Below, piece by piece: positions 34,640-43,573 of a DNA stretch of 64,000 bases. A program made the translations under genes and the position numbers. Positions within the stretch are counted from its first letter, which is position 1, and each line of letters begins with the position of its first letter. Source of the DNA: Paenibacillus sp. MAEPY2 (GTDB lineage Bacteria > Bacillota > Bacilli > Paenibacillales > Paenibacillaceae); assembly GCF_000499205.1 (NCBI RefSeq), contig NZ_AWUK01000035.1, forward strand, positions 35,999 through 99,998. The letters run 5' to 3'. Below the pieces are notes generated by a model. It ran no database searches, was not told where the DNA came from, and saw only the letters and a list, made by a program, of their open reading frames with translations.

Positions 34640-35694
34640 GTCACCTTCACCGCCCCAAGAACAGCTACTGCGCCGGGTGCGATCTCCAGATTAGACATGC
34701 CGCCATTCACCAGCAGATCGCTATAATCAATCACGGGCGGAATGTCCAGAATGACATTAGCAATGCGTGTCCAACGGACAAGCGGATCAGCAAACGCCAG
34801 CTCTTTCAGATAGGCTGTAACACCCTTTTCAATTAGCGTTTTTACACCCTCATACGTAGAACCTGATGCAAGCGTGACCTGCACCTCAATATGAATGGGC
34901 ACTTCCTCCGCACCCACCACTGTGACCACAGGTCCGATCGGAGCAGCGCCTTCGCCCATCCCATCCTGGGTTGGATCGATATAATTCTGCACTGCTTCAA
35001 TCACTGCCTCAGCGGGTGCGTGCATTTCATTATTTAACAGCGCCACTTTTACCGTGCCCGGACCATCCCACAGCGGAAAAGCCTTCGCTTTACCTACTCC
35101 AGAGTTTTCTCGTGACCACAATTCATATTGATATTTGTTCGCACTTGTTATCGGACGGGATACTTTATCCTGATAGCGATCATATAACGCCTGATCCGTT
35201 TCCTCGTCCTCACCAGGAACAAGCAACTGTGTCAGTTCGGCTGTCGTCAGCCCAGCTATATAATCGATGGGCAGCAGCGTCCCTGTATATTCATTGCCTA
35301 CAGCTCCCGCGACTTCACACTCCAGCACATATTGCCCCGCCGCTATTCGTTCCACAGTCAGATACACCCGGTCTCCTGTAGAAAAACGACTCTCCAAAGG
35401 AATCTCAACGGGTTTGCCTCCAGTATCTTTGAAGCTACCGACCCAACGTGCCTTAGTTGCCACTTTCCGCGTAATTCCTGACCAGGCCACTGCCCGATCA
35501 AGATACTCCCCGGAAGCTGTGTCCGCAAACTTCAGATTGGCGTTCACATCCAGCTCAATATACATCTGAGCCATTTCCACAGCAGCTGGCGCAAGCGCAT
35601 CATAGATAATGCTGCCTTCACGCTTATCCACACCATCTGGCACCTTGTCCAGCATTCGATTCAAAATGACTTCAAACGTCTGCTCCTCATACAT
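34636..35694 (-). CDS. baseplate J/gp47-family protein (XkdT-like), module 2
   Basis: This 352-residue baseplate wedge protein starts with the family pattern FEVILNRMLDKVPDGVDKREGSI. The C-terminal half carries YIDPTQDGMGEGAAPIGPVV and LAFADPLVRWTRIANVILDIPP. By eye the C-terminal half is far closer to the module 1 copy (45374-46513) than any sheath or tube pair. It overlaps both neighbours by a few bases. The ATG has GGAGGT 8 nt upstream. Confidence 0.92.
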   Translation of the reverse strand: MYEEQTFEVILNRMLDKVPDGVDKREGSIIYDALAPAAVEMAQMYIELDVNANLKFADTASGEYLDRAVAWSGITRKVATKARWVGSFKDTGGKPVEIPLESRFSTGDRVYLTVERIAAGQYVLECEVAGAVGNEYTGTLLPIDYIAGLTTAELTQLLVPGEDEETDQALYDRYQDKVSRPITSANKYQYELWSRENSGVGKAKAFPLWDGPGTVKVALLNNEMHAPAEAVIEAVQNYIDPTQDGMGEGAAPIGPVVTVVGAEEVPIHIEVQVTLASGSTYEGVKTLIEKGVTAYLKELAFADPLVRWTRIANVILDIPPVIDYSDLLVNGGMSNLEIAPGAVAVLGAVKVT

Positions 35695-36100
35695 TCATGT
35701 TCACCTCCGTCTCTTGCCTGAAGCTGCCAAAATCCGTTTCAACGGTAAAAGATACCCGTACCCCATCTGCCTCGTGGACAAAATCGAACTCGGTTACATC
35801 CGAAATGCGATCATCCAGAAGCAACGCTTCGCGAATCCAGCGTTCCAGTTCCGATTCCACCATGGATCTCCCAGCCATTCCTTCCCAAGACCATTCCATG
35901 CCGTAATCCGAAGAATAGATTAGGTGCTCGTAGCGGCGTGTGGACAACGCTTTATACACCGCCTGTTTTACCGCATCTTTTCCATCCAGTTGCAGTCTTC
36001 CAATTCGCTGACCAGAAGCTTGGAACACATACGTCAGGCTTGGAAGAACAGCCACTTCTTCCTGATCTTCTGCGCTAATCTGCGCCCCCTGTGGAATCAT
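35687..36100 (-). CDS. DUF2634 baseplate protein (XkdS-like), module 2
   Basis: This 137-residue protein of the DUF2634/XkdS group resembles the gp25-type wedge proteins that nucleate the sheath. The signature region is AVYKALSTRRYEHLIYSSDYG followed by a Glu-rich helix (VESELERWIREALLLDD). The paralogue is at 46518-46973. It overlaps the next gene by 8 nt. Confidence 0.88.
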   Translation of the reverse strand: MIPQGAQISAEDQEEVAVLPSLTYVFQASGQRIGRLQLDGKDAVKQAVYKALSTRRYEHLIYSSDYGMEWSWEGMAGRSMVESELERWIREALLLDDRISDVTEFDFVHEADGVRVSFTVETDFGSFRQETEVNMNV

Positions 36101-36354
36101 GGATTCACCAGCCGATCCAGCACAACAAAGCTGTCCCCACCTTGAACACGTAACAACAAGACATGGTCACCCACTGTCCAAGCTTTGTTCGCTACGGATT
36201 CCGGCAGTACCAGAAAAGGCTCAGCCAATGCCAGCCGTTGTTCAACGCTAACCTCCAGAGGCTGTGTATTAGTCACGGTTCCGTACATTACCTGAACGGG
36301 AGACTTGGCATCTACAGCGGCCACCGCCGCCTTTTTAATCACGTCCAGCATCAT
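36097..36354 (-). CDS. DUF2577 protein (XkdR-like), module 2
   Basis: This 85-residue beta-rich protein (QVMYGTVTNTQPLEVSVEQRLALAEPFLVLPE) ends with HVLLLRVQGGDSFVVLDRL, the pattern of DUF2577/XkdR. Such proteins sit in the tail hub region. Two ATG codons lie side by side at the start. It overlaps the DUF2634 gene by 4 nt. The paralogue in module 1 is longer (136 aa) and has an N-terminal extension. Confidence 0.85.
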   Translation of the reverse strand: MMLDVIKKAAVAAVDAKSPVQVMYGTVTNTQPLEVSVEQRLALAEPFLVLPESVANKAWTVGDHVLLLRVQGGDSFVVLDRLVNP

Positions 36355-36360
36355 TTATCG

Positions 36361-37371
36361 TTACACCACCTTCAAATCCAGTGACATCGTGTGCACGCCC
36401 CCCTGTACCTTGTGCGTACACTCATCCACCAGAAAATATTGATTTATCTTCAGTTCCTCAATCTGGATGTTGACATAACTGCCCGCCCTCACCTTGAAAT
36501 CGCCGAGTGCATCCACTTTCAACGTCTGCGTCTCGCGGTTACGGAGCGTCATCAGGGTCTTCAGCATGGCATCAATCTGGCCTTCATTCAGGCCATCGTC
36601 CGCTTTTTGGTACAAAAAAAGCAGCCCCCATTGACGGATGCTGCCTGAGTCCTGATGAACAAACGTTTCTCTTTTTCCCGTATCCTTGTTATCCCGATAC
36701 AGCTTGATCTTATTATACGTCTGGTCGTCAATCGACCGCGTATAGCTGTAATCCGTAAGCAGACTGTTATCCCCAATGACAAAGCCGTAAGGCATCTCTT
36801 CCACATCCCGAAGCACAAGCTTGCCGAAATCATCGTAGAAGATGTAGTTTTTGCCGCCATAGATCAGCGTCCGGTCCAACGCCTCACAGATCATATCGAT
36901 CAGTTTTTTATTATCAAACAACATACGAGGAATAACATATTTCGGCTGGATCAGATCGCCCATCTTCAACTGAAAGTCAGTGGCAATTCGTTTGATCACA
37001 TCCGTAGCGGTTGCGTTAACAAACTTGTACGTCTGATTCGCGGTTAGATAACGAGTCTGGTCATAAGCCTTGATTTTGACACTTTCGTCCTTGCTGCTAT
37101 CCACCGAGAAGATGTATCCGTAAAATATGCCTACCTCGTTGCTGGTATATTTCACGACATATCCATTCTCATATGTGAATTTCGTATTCTGGTACAGACT
37201 GCCCTTGATCAACGTGAATTCCAGAGAGGAAGGCTTGCCGATGCGGGAGGTTTTGTACGTAATGTCGCTGGCAATCTCGCTTATGTCCCAGATGTTGCCC
37301 TGCTTGTCATCGATCCATAACCGCTCCTTCATGTTCCCCTGCTTATCGTCCAAACTTATCTGCTGCTGCAT
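36361..37371 (-). CDS. XkdQ-like tail hub protein, module 2
   Basis: This 336-residue protein of the XkdQ/YqbQ group corresponds to the gpD/gp27 hub at the tail tip. It begins with an imperfect duplication, DDKQGNMKERLWIDDKQGNI, then TSRIGKPSSLEFTLIKG and the hub core FKVRAGSYVNIQIEELKINQYFLVD near the C-terminus. A strong AAAGGAGAGGGG box precedes the ATG. The duplicated DDKQGN looks like an in-frame tandem repeat at the start and is not seen in the module 1 copy. Confidence 0.88.
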   Translation of the reverse strand: MQQQISLDDKQGNMKERLWIDDKQGNIWDISEIASDITYKTSRIGKPSSLEFTLIKGSLYQNTKFTYENGYVVKYTSNEVGIFYGYIFSVDSSKDESVKIKAYDQTRYLTANQTYKFVNATATDVIKRIATDFQLKMGDLIQPKYVIPRMLFDNKKLIDMICEALDRTLIYGGKNYIFYDDFGKLVLRDVEEMPYGFVIGDNSLLTDYSYTRSIDDQTYNKIKLYRDNKDTGKRETFVHQDSGSIRQWGLLFLYQKADDGLNEGQIDAMLKTLMTLRNRETQTLKVDALGDFKVRAGSYVNIQIEELKINQYFLVDECTHKVQGGVHTMSLDLKVV

Positions 37372-37384
37372 GTCCCCTCTCCTT

Positions 37385-38080
37385 TCACGGAAGCTTGATC
37401 ACAAGTCCAATCGGTAGCTTCTTCAGTTGTGCATCCTTGATGCTATTCAGCTTCTGCAATTCTTTCCAGCGAGATCCATCTCCCAAATGGGCTTTAGCTA
37501 AAGACCACAAGGAGTCTCCAGCTTTGAGTGTGACGGTCTTGGGCTGGATTTTTTCATTGGGCCGTGAGGCTTTGGTTTTTGTTTTTGAAGCAGCAGTATC
37601 CTTGCTGTCCTTGAGTGGCACTACTTTTTTGGCGGCATAGAAAATGAACTGCTTCAGCTTGATATCATACTGGATATCGCCCACCGTACCCGCTGTCTCC
37701 TTCCAGTCAAAGCTTTCAATGGAGACAGCCATATTAATCGTGTATCGGGCGCTTGAAAAGAACAGTCTGACGGGTCTGCCTGTTTGCATCCAGCGAATAA
37801 TCTTTTTCACATATTCATACGGATCACTGTAATACTCCTTCTGTACTGCCGGATGACTAGCATCGTAATTCAGATGATACGGACTGTAGTCCGCCGGAAA
37901 AATCCCGCTGAAACTGACTTCACGCAGCTTGGGTGACTTGATCACGTTAATCTCACCTAGCGCGCTAACATTGAACGTACTGCCATCCCCCGCATCCGAG
38001 AACTCGATGCTCTCTGGTGTCACCGGGAAATACATGTATTCGGATCGGTTATTGAAACTCAATTGAATGTAATATTCCAT
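37385..38080 (-). CDS. LysM-domain tail protein (XkdP-like), module 2
   Basis: This 231-residue protein has an N-terminal tail-specific domain (YMYFPVTPESIEFSDAGDG) and a C-terminal LysM domain (VTLKAGDSLWSLAKAHLGDGSRWKELQKLN). It acts as an adaptor between tape measure and hub; gp53-like LysM proteins do this in contractile tails. Its ATG directly follows the tape-measure stop (TAGATG). A basic linker (SKTKTKASRPNEK) separates the domains. Confidence 0.9.
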   Translation of the reverse strand: MEYYIQLSFNNRSEYMYFPVTPESIEFSDAGDGSTFNVSALGEINVIKSPKLREVSFSGIFPADYSPYHLNYDASHPAVQKEYYSDPYEYVKKIIRWMQTGRPVRLFFSSARYTINMAVSIESFDWKETAGTVGDIQYDIKLKQFIFYAAKKVVPLKDSKDTAASKTKTKASRPNEKIQPKTVTLKAGDSLWSLAKAHLGDGSRWKELQKLNSIKDAQLKKLPIGLVIKLP

Positions 38081-40183
38081 CTAACCGTACACCCCCTGGG
38101 CGCTGGAGACGATTTGACTGTTCAGTCCATCGGTGATTTTGCTGATAATGCTGTCAACGTCATGTCCACTGTTAATATCTCCTGTGGTGACCTGAACGGT
38201 TGGTGTCAGACTGACAAATCGCTGAATAGCCTGCATCTCTGCAAGCTCACGCATCAGTTTGAGATCCTCGCTCGTCACATCCACTGTGCCTTCTATGCCA
38301 GCAATTTGGTCCACTTGCCCCACGTTGTTGATCTTGTTGATGTTGCTCATGTTATTGGGGACGACTGCGGGAGCAGGAATTGTTGGCGTGGATGGCATGG
38401 ATGGCATGGAAGGTGCTTGGGGTATTAAATCCTTGCCAAAATTGCCTGGTAATTCTCCTGAAATACTCGAAAATTTATCTTTTGTTGTATCCACCAAACC
38501 TTGCCCCTGATCCCAACCCGCATCGAATGCATCTTTATAATCTGCTGAGGCATCCATTCTCCACAGTTTCACAACATCCTTTTCGCTCTCAGGTGTGCTT
38601 GCTTCAAGATCATCCATCAGGCTTTTTATCTTATTGCTCATCGAATGAACATTTGAATCTGTAAGCAGATCAATACCTCCCCAATTTGTACCAAAAATCT
38701 TATTTAGGTAAGGTATCACTTTGTTTATGCCTTCTATGATCCAGTTGATCTGATCTTTGAAACCACCTGCGAAATCCTCAATTCCCTTCGTGATGTTGAA
38801 TAGGATCTGTAGCACAATGAGTCCCATGTCAACAAACAGCTTTTTGAATGCATAGACCGGATCAATGAATAAATTAATGAAAAATTCAGCCCAGGACATT
38901 ACATAATTAAGAATCGATGCAAAAATCGATCTCATGTGTTCATATACCATATAAAAATAACCGATTATCGTCCCAACCATATCTCCGGCTGTAACTCCGC
39001 ATAATTGCAAAATATAAATGAGTAGTGCAATTGCAGCAATAACAAGCAACACAGGCCAATTAGCTACCAACCATGCCGCAGCGAGAGAATACACCTCAGC
39101 GATCACAATACCAAGTGAAATAATAATATTGTAAAGCAGCACCATAGCGATAGCAGTCAAAATAGGTGCAATAATATCCCAGTTTTCTTGCACGACTGTA
39201 GCAAAATTAATGAACCCATCCACGATAAACGCAACTACCTGAGCGATGATTGCAAATGCCCCACCAATCCATTCAATAAAAGCACTAAACTGGCCTGAGC
39301 TTATTGCTTCATTTAACCGATCAAGTACCGGAGACAAAACTTCCAACGCTTTCGTTCCGATTTCAGACAATATACCATTGAACTGGTTCACAAGAGCCGT
39401 CCATTTTTGCAATGGAGAATCAAGCATAGTATCAAAGGCCTGTTGTGTGTATCCCTGCATTTCAAGAACCGTCTGCAATCCTTGTATGAAGCCGTCAAGG
39501 TCTTTCGTTTGAATAAATTCACCCAAGCCAGCTCCATTCAATGCAATTTCCGGAATGTTAAATTGACTTGCCAAATCTGAGTTTTTTCCATTCATGGCAC
39601 TAACAATGGCCTTTGACGCATCGGATAAACCTTGTCCATCCGGTGATAACATGCTCAAACGTTGAGTCAGTTCATTTAACTGATCTACCTGACCTATATT
39701 CTGTGCCAAAGGCAAGAAGCCTAGAGAAGATTTCAGTGAATCATTAGTGTTCTGACCACTTTTAGAGGCTTGATCTCGAAACTTATTATAGATGCCTTCC
39801 CCGAGCACCGGATCTTCGGCAGCAACCATGTAACGATACTTGAAGTCTTCTTCCTCAGCAGCCGCTTTTAACACGACGCTTCCAGCCGACTTGATCATTT
39901 GCAGCCACTTGGAGAGCTTGTTCAAATTATCGCCCAAGGAATCGCTTGTATCATCAGCCGTATCCTCCAGCTTTTCCATCAGATTAATGGTTACATTCAG
40001 TTGCTGGTTTACTTGATTAAAGTGGTTGGATATGTTCGTCTGATTAAATTGATTCAAATTAATCCGGTTAATCTGGTTGAAATTATTCAAAATTTCGGTT
40101 GTTCTCACCTGGACCAGATTCAAGTTGTTGATCAGATTATTTACGGATGGAGGATTGATTACATCAATCCTTGTATCGGACAT
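38081..40183 (-). CDS. tape measure protein (XkdO-like), module 2
   Basis: This 700-residue protein sets tail length. The first 70 residues are unusually rich in Asn and hydrophobics (NNLNLVQVRTTEILNNFNQI). The middle is helical, and residues about 290-410 are strongly hydrophobic with several predicted membrane helices (MVLLYNIIISLGIVIAEVYS; LLVIAAIALLIYILQL), as expected for the part inserted into the target membrane. The C-terminus has MPSMPSTPTIPAPAVVPNN and then a beta-rich end. A strong AGGAGGGAG box precedes the ATG. It is longer than the 561-residue module 1 protein and not obviously alignable to it. Confidence 0.85.
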   Translation of the reverse strand: MSDTRIDVINPPSVNNLINNLNLVQVRTTEILNNFNQINRINLNQFNQTNISNHFNQVNQQLNVTINLMEKLEDTADDTSDSLGDNLNKLSKWLQMIKSAGSVVLKAAAEEEDFKYRYMVAAEDPVLGEGIYNKFRDQASKSGQNTNDSLKSSLGFLPLAQNIGQVDQLNELTQRLSMLSPDGQGLSDASKAIVSAMNGKNSDLASQFNIPEIALNGAGLGEFIQTKDLDGFIQGLQTVLEMQGYTQQAFDTMLDSPLQKWTALVNQFNGILSEIGTKALEVLSPVLDRLNEAISSGQFSAFIEWIGGAFAIIAQVVAFIVDGFINFATVVQENWDIIAPILTAIAMVLLYNIIISLGIVIAEVYSLAAAWLVANWPVLLVIAAIALLIYILQLCGVTAGDMVGTIIGYFYMVYEHMRSIFASILNYVMSWAEFFINLFIDPVYAFKKLFVDMGLIVLQILFNITKGIEDFAGGFKDQINWIIEGINKVIPYLNKIFGTNWGGIDLLTDSNVHSMSNKIKSLMDDLEASTPESEKDVVKLWRMDASADYKDAFDAGWDQGQGLVDTTKDKFSSISGELPGNFGKDLIPQAPSMPSMPSTPTIPAPAVVPNNMSNINKINNVGQVDQIAGIEGTVDVTSEDLKLMRELAEMQAIQRFVSLTPTVQVTTGDINSGHDVDSIISKITDGLNSQIVSSAQGVYG

Positions 40184-40205
40184 TGATTTCTCCCTCCTTT
40201 CCCTT

Positions 40206-40388
40206 TTATTTCTTCCGAGCGCGACTCTTGGACCGCTCTTTCTTCTCTTCTTCCACCCGAATGGAGATCATGGCATAGATGGCCGCTCGCTCGCGTATGG
40301 AGAAGGCCATTAGTTCATGCGGAAGAATATTCAATTCATGGAGAGCGTAATAAGCCAGATTGGCTTCCGAATCGCCCTCTTTAATTAG
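40206..40388 (-). CDS. -1 frameshift extension of the tail assembly chaperone, module 2
   Basis: Sixty codons in the -1 frame relative to the chaperone gene, without an ATG or ribosome site at the beginning. The product part reads LIKEGDSEANLAYYALHELN and ends in a basic run (RSKSRARKK). It is reached by slipping on A AAA AAC at 40388-40394. The fused protein would have 200 residues. This is the counterpart of the T part of the lambda G/GT chaperone pair, which binds tape measure and tube. Confidence 0.8.
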   Translation of the reverse strand, partial: LIKEGDSEANLAYYALHELNILPHELMAFSIRERAAIYAMISIRVEEEKKERSKSRARKK

Positions 40389-40807
40389 TTTTTTACGTCA
40401 TCCACCAGTTCGTTCATATCCTGATTGAAGCCGTTCAGCTTCTGTACCTGTTCTCCGAGTGAAGCAAATTCGCCAGGCAACAGCATTTTCCGCAAAAGCG
40501 ATTCTGCCCCCATCACGCCATACGAACGTTGAAGCTCCGCATTTTTCAGATCAGGGTACACCACGCTGGCACTCATCAGGCGAGCCATGTAATCGTTGGC
40601 ATCGATGTCAGGTGTGTAAACACCGTTCTTACCTTTGATTTTGCGCGTTGCTGCTTTACGGCACTCCTGGTTCTCGTCCTCGGTCATGCTTCGTAGTTTC
40701 CAGGCAACCGGCACGCCTTTCTCATCCTTGAAACGGTTAGATACGATAAATTCCTCCGTTGTATCCGCCGCTGCATTTTGTGCAAAAAACATACTCAATC
40801 CACTCAT
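40385..40807 (-). CDS. tail assembly chaperone (XkdN-like), module 2
   Basis: This 140-residue protein starts MSGLSMFFAQNAAADTTEEF and contains RFKDEKGVPVAWKLRSMTEDE, typical of XkdN-type chaperones located between tube and tape-measure genes. It binds the tape measure during assembly and is not part of the finished tail. The ATG at 40807 follows AGAGGAGGA. The stop codon lies one base after a slippery heptamer, so a minority of ribosomes should make the longer form. The module 1 paralogue has the same arrangement. Confidence 0.9.
   Translation of the reverse strand: MSGLSMFFAQNAAADTTEEFIVSNRFKDEKGVPVAWKLRSMTEDENQECRKAATRKIKGKNGVYTPDIDANDYMARLMSASVVYPDLKNAELQRSYGVMGAESLLRKMLLPGEFASLGEQVQKLNGFNQDMNELVDDVKN
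40388..40394 (-). promoter_or_regulatory. programmed -1 ribosomal frameshift site
   Basis: On the minus strand the sequence GTA AAA AAC TAA contains A AAA AAC in the correct phase (X XXY YYZ), immediately before the stop codon. After slipping, the frame continues with CTA ATT AAA GAG for 60 codons. Confidence 0.85.
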
Positions 40808-40921
40808 GTATAATTCCTCCTCTAAAGTTAAGCTCCCCACCGCATGAAGCGGCGAAGAGCAAATGTAATATGCCTAAATGCTTAGATGATGCACGTGAAA
40901 CTAATATGATAATAGTGTAGC

Positions 40922-40996
40922 TACGGGCAATTATGTGCAGCTTATCTTCAAGTGAAGAGAGAGTGCACCAAGATTTGGTATGCCAAATAGCCCGTA
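40922..40996 (-). promoter_or_regulatory. stem between tube and chaperone genes, module 2
   Basis: TACGGGC and GCCCGTA, 7 bp, bracket a 60-nt region that contains a smaller TTTGGCATACCAAA hairpin. The gap (about 280 bp) is by far the largest between genes of this module and falls exactly between the highly used tube gene and the chaperone gene. It could lower downstream expression. Otherwise the gap is empty. Confidence 0.45.
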
Positions 40997-41087
40997 ACAC
41001 AGGCAAGTTGAACAGGTTTATTTTACTAACCCGCTTATAAGTCAAACTCGTTATACATGTATGGTTCGTATGCCCGTAACAACTTTA

Positions 41088-41546
41088 TTACTTTGGCAGA
41101 TTAAACGATACAGGCATATCGACATCTTCAAAAGTAAAGCTCACTTCTTCCTCCAGCGCCTCCGCTTCGGTATCCAGGGATGCCATGATCACACTGTCAA
41201 GGTTTACACCTTTGAGGGTTACGGTCTGTTTGCCAATGGTAGACGAAGGATCTTCGTTGGTCACTTCAATGTCGAAGTAAGTGTCCACACCATTTTGCAT
41301 GTACTGAAGCATCAGCTCACGGAAACGGGACGTGGTATAAAAAATCGTCATGGAACCCGAACCAGACCAACCGGTTGCTTTGTGCTGTACGCCACGGCGG
41401 CCCAACGTTTTAACCTCTGCTTTTTGTTTCTCCACCGTTGCTTCGAGTGTCTTCACATAGAACATTTCTTCCGTCTGTCCATTAATCGTTGCGTATGCGC
41501 GGCCTTCCTGGCCGGAGATCGTATCGCTTGCTTTCAAAAATGCCAT
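41088..41546 (-). CDS. tail tube protein (XkdM-like), module 2
   Basis: This 152-residue major tube subunit opens with MAFLKASDTISGQEGRAYATINGQTEEMFYVKTL... and ends in VSFTFEDVDMPVSFNLPK, the XkdM pattern. It polymerises into the inner tube under the sheath. A GAAGGTGG box precedes the ATG, which lies just after the sheath stop. The paralogue in module 1 is 135 residues and only distantly alike (shared ... GTGTMT / GSGSMT ... and FTFE). Confidence 0.92.
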   Translation of the reverse strand: MAFLKASDTISGQEGRAYATINGQTEEMFYVKTLEATVEKQKAEVKTLGRRGVQHKATGWSGSGSMTIFYTTSRFRELMLQYMQNGVDTYFDIEVTNEDPSSTIGKQTVTLKGVNLDSVIMASLDTEAEALEEEVSFTFEDVDMPVSFNLPK

Positions 41547-41547
41547 C

Positions 41548-42864
41548 TTAAACCACCTTCACTTTCATATATACTTTTTCAACGGAATCCACAGGTTGGA
41601 CCTGAATCTCGATCAGAATACTGTCGGTTTCATTTCCCGGAGTAACTGTGATATCTGTTTTGGAATCAAAATTTTGAATCGCCCCGATATCCTGAAGCTG
41701 CTTCAGGTAGGTGACACATTGGGAACGGAACAGGCTGCGCCCATCTTCGTTGTTGTTTACTTTGCCGATATAATAGGACTCGAAAATCCGTTTCATATCG
41801 TTAGCGATCCCATCGAGAACACGCACCACACGGTTTTTAGCAAAATGACGCGCCTTATCAGGTGTAGTGGAACGGAATGTATTCAAGTCCTGCTCTACTA
41901 CCGCGCGGTTGCTGCTCGCCGTAAACACAAACTCGCCATTGCGCAGTGCCGCTTCCGTCTCGCTATGTGTCAACCGTCCATTCACATCCACCGCATCGTC
42001 ATAGGCACGGAACGTCAGGGATTCATTTAGATTGGCCCCGGCTGTGGCTCCGGCTGTCCATGCTACGGTTTGTTTTGGTGTAAGAATGGTACCGTCTGTG
42101 AGCACAACACCATTTTTAACACTAATCACCCCTTCATGATCCGCAGCCGGGTAATCCGACAACACCAGTTGTACCTTCTTGCCCTCAGTGTCGCGCAAAC
42201 GTTTGATGTAAGCAGTGTAGACTGACTTGAGTGTGGCATCGTCTGAGATCAGACCGACCGTGTTAAAATCCAGCACCTCTAGCTTGGTGAGGAAATCCGC
42301 ATGCTCCTGGTTGGTTGCTGTATCATCCTGTCCACCTATTAGTGGAAGTGCAGCAGTTGTTGTGAGCGTGCCTTCGCCACTGAAGGTAGCATATGCGTTA
42401 GATTCCAGCGCTTCAATGGTAGACGCGGTTTGTTTGTCTACTTCTTTACCCGCAAGCAGAGTTGAAACATCGAATTGGTCCGGTTCATTGATATTGGCTG
42501 AGATTACAACTGCCAGATCATTACCGCGCACACCGCCATGCTGTGCAGTTACGGTTAGCTTGTCCAGTGTTGCCTTGGCTTTGGTCCCAGCATTTAGTCG
42601 GTAAAGAAGCAATGTCTGCGCCCGTTTCAATGCCTCGCGGATCAGCAGCAATTGCGGTGCTGTCCAGTCATAGCCCAATTTAGCTTGAACATCTTCACCT
42701 GCCTGTACGGTCAGGATTGTGCCAGCTTGTCCCCAAGACAATGGAAGTGCCAATGCTACCGTTCCCCGCTCACCTACCGTACCCGGCAATGAGCCCTCTG
42801 ATGCAAAATTCATATATACACCGGGGCGTACCTTGTTTTGAGTCGTCCATGTTCCTCCAGCCAT
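41548..42864 (-). CDS. tail sheath protein (XkdK-like), module 2
   Basis: This 438-residue contractile sheath subunit begins MAGGTWTTQNKVRPGVYMNF, the near-invariant start of XkdK-type sheaths; the C-terminal domain (IFESYYIGKVNNNEDGRSLF) is the part that links subunits. Its ATG overlaps the upstream stop (TAATG), so translation is coupled. The module 1 sheath is 487 residues with the same first residues and the same IGKVNNxE motif, but the rest is much diverged. Confidence 0.95.
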   Translation of the reverse strand: MAGGTWTTQNKVRPGVYMNFASEGSLPGTVGERGTVALALPLSWGQAGTILTVQAGEDVQAKLGYDWTAPQLLLIREALKRAQTLLLYRLNAGTKAKATLDKLTVTAQHGGVRGNDLAVVISANINEPDQFDVSTLLAGKEVDKQTASTIEALESNAYATFSGEGTLTTTAALPLIGGQDDTATNQEHADFLTKLEVLDFNTVGLISDDATLKSVYTAYIKRLRDTEGKKVQLVLSDYPAADHEGVISVKNGVVLTDGTILTPKQTVAWTAGATAGANLNESLTFRAYDDAVDVNGRLTHSETEAALRNGEFVFTASSNRAVVEQDLNTFRSTTPDKARHFAKNRVVRVLDGIANDMKRIFESYYIGKVNNNEDGRSLFRSQCVTYLKQLQDIGAIQNFDSKTDITVTPGNETDSILIEIQVQPVDSVEKVYMKVKVV

Positions 42865-43100
42865 TATTGTGCCTCCCCATTCATAAATTGTTGGATGTGT
42901 TGTTGTGCTTCTTCCAATGTGTAAGTCTCTTGTTCAAGCAGAACTGCCGCCAAAATGTCTTTCTCCACCCGGCTGAGTTGCCGGGATTCGGCGAACTGTG
43001 CTTTGCTGTATTTTTGGATGGTTGCCTTGTTGCTTTCCTGGCTCTTACGCTCCGATTCCTTTTTCGTGAACATCGCAAATGCGCCTCCTATTCCTTTCAT
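42864..43100 (-). CDS. small protein preceding the sheath gene, module 2
   Basis: This 78-residue charged helical protein has SKAQFAESRQLSRVEKDILA and the C-terminal LEEAQQHIQQFMNGEAQ. A similar small protein with the same ending pattern (IEEAQERINQFMKAK) sits in the same place in module 1. A second ATG (MFTKKESER) has AGGAGG at 10 nt and may be the true start. The function is unknown; position suggests a head-proximal or assembly role. Confidence 0.75.
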   Translation of the reverse strand: MKGIGGAFAMFTKKESERKSQESNKATIQKYSKAQFAESRQLSRVEKDILAAVLLEQETYTLEEAQQHIQQFMNGEAQ

Positions 43101-43121
43101 ATAAATCCCTCACTTAATCAG

Positions 43122-43553
43122 TTATTCTTTAGTAGCTTTAAGTGTGGTGGGTCGCTGTTCCAGTTGCTGCATGGTAGAGGTGGACTCCGACACTTTGGTC
43201 GTTCGCATCGTGTAATACACCAGCAGCTTGGGTATCTGCCCCCATGTTTTCCATCGCAATTCGGTAGCACGATACGGCGTCCCTTCTACTTCAATGGTCT
43301 CTAATGCTTCGAAGAGCCTGTCCGGTAAAGCGTCTGGAATGTTGCGTGCATCAAGCCAGCGAATTTCAAAAGTATGGAACTGCACGAAGCGATCACTGCG
43401 TTCCCTAGTAAGTTTGGCAGATAAAAGGCGGTAGGTAAGGCCTGGGCTGTCTGGAGCAGGTGTAGTGCCGCCATTTGCTGGGTGGACCGGGATGTGAGGG
43501 AAATGCTGTGTGAGCGTGTTTGCGATGGTTGTAGTTAGTTGGTTTGTGGTCAT
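43122..43553 (-). CDS. tail terminator-like protein (DUF6838/XkdI region), module 2
   Basis: This 143-residue protein begins MTTNQLTTTIANTLTQHFPH and includes RSDRFVQFHTFEIRWLD and RATELRWKTWGQIPKLLVYY, matching the small tail-completion/terminator proteins encoded before the sheath gene in Xkd-type tails. It would cap the upper end of the tail. A strong AAAGGAGGTG box precedes the ATG. It is the first gene of module 2 and follows the module 1 fibre gene after 20 bp, so both modules are one transcription unit. Confidence 0.75.
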   Translation of the reverse strand: MTTNQLTTTIANTLTQHFPHIPVHPANGGTTPAPDSPGLTYRLLSAKLTRERSDRFVQFHTFEIRWLDARNIPDALPDRLFEALETIEVEGTPYRATELRWKTWGQIPKLLVYYTMRTTKVSESTSTMQQLEQRPTTLKATKE

Positions 43554-43573
43554 GGTTCACCTCCTTTTATGTT

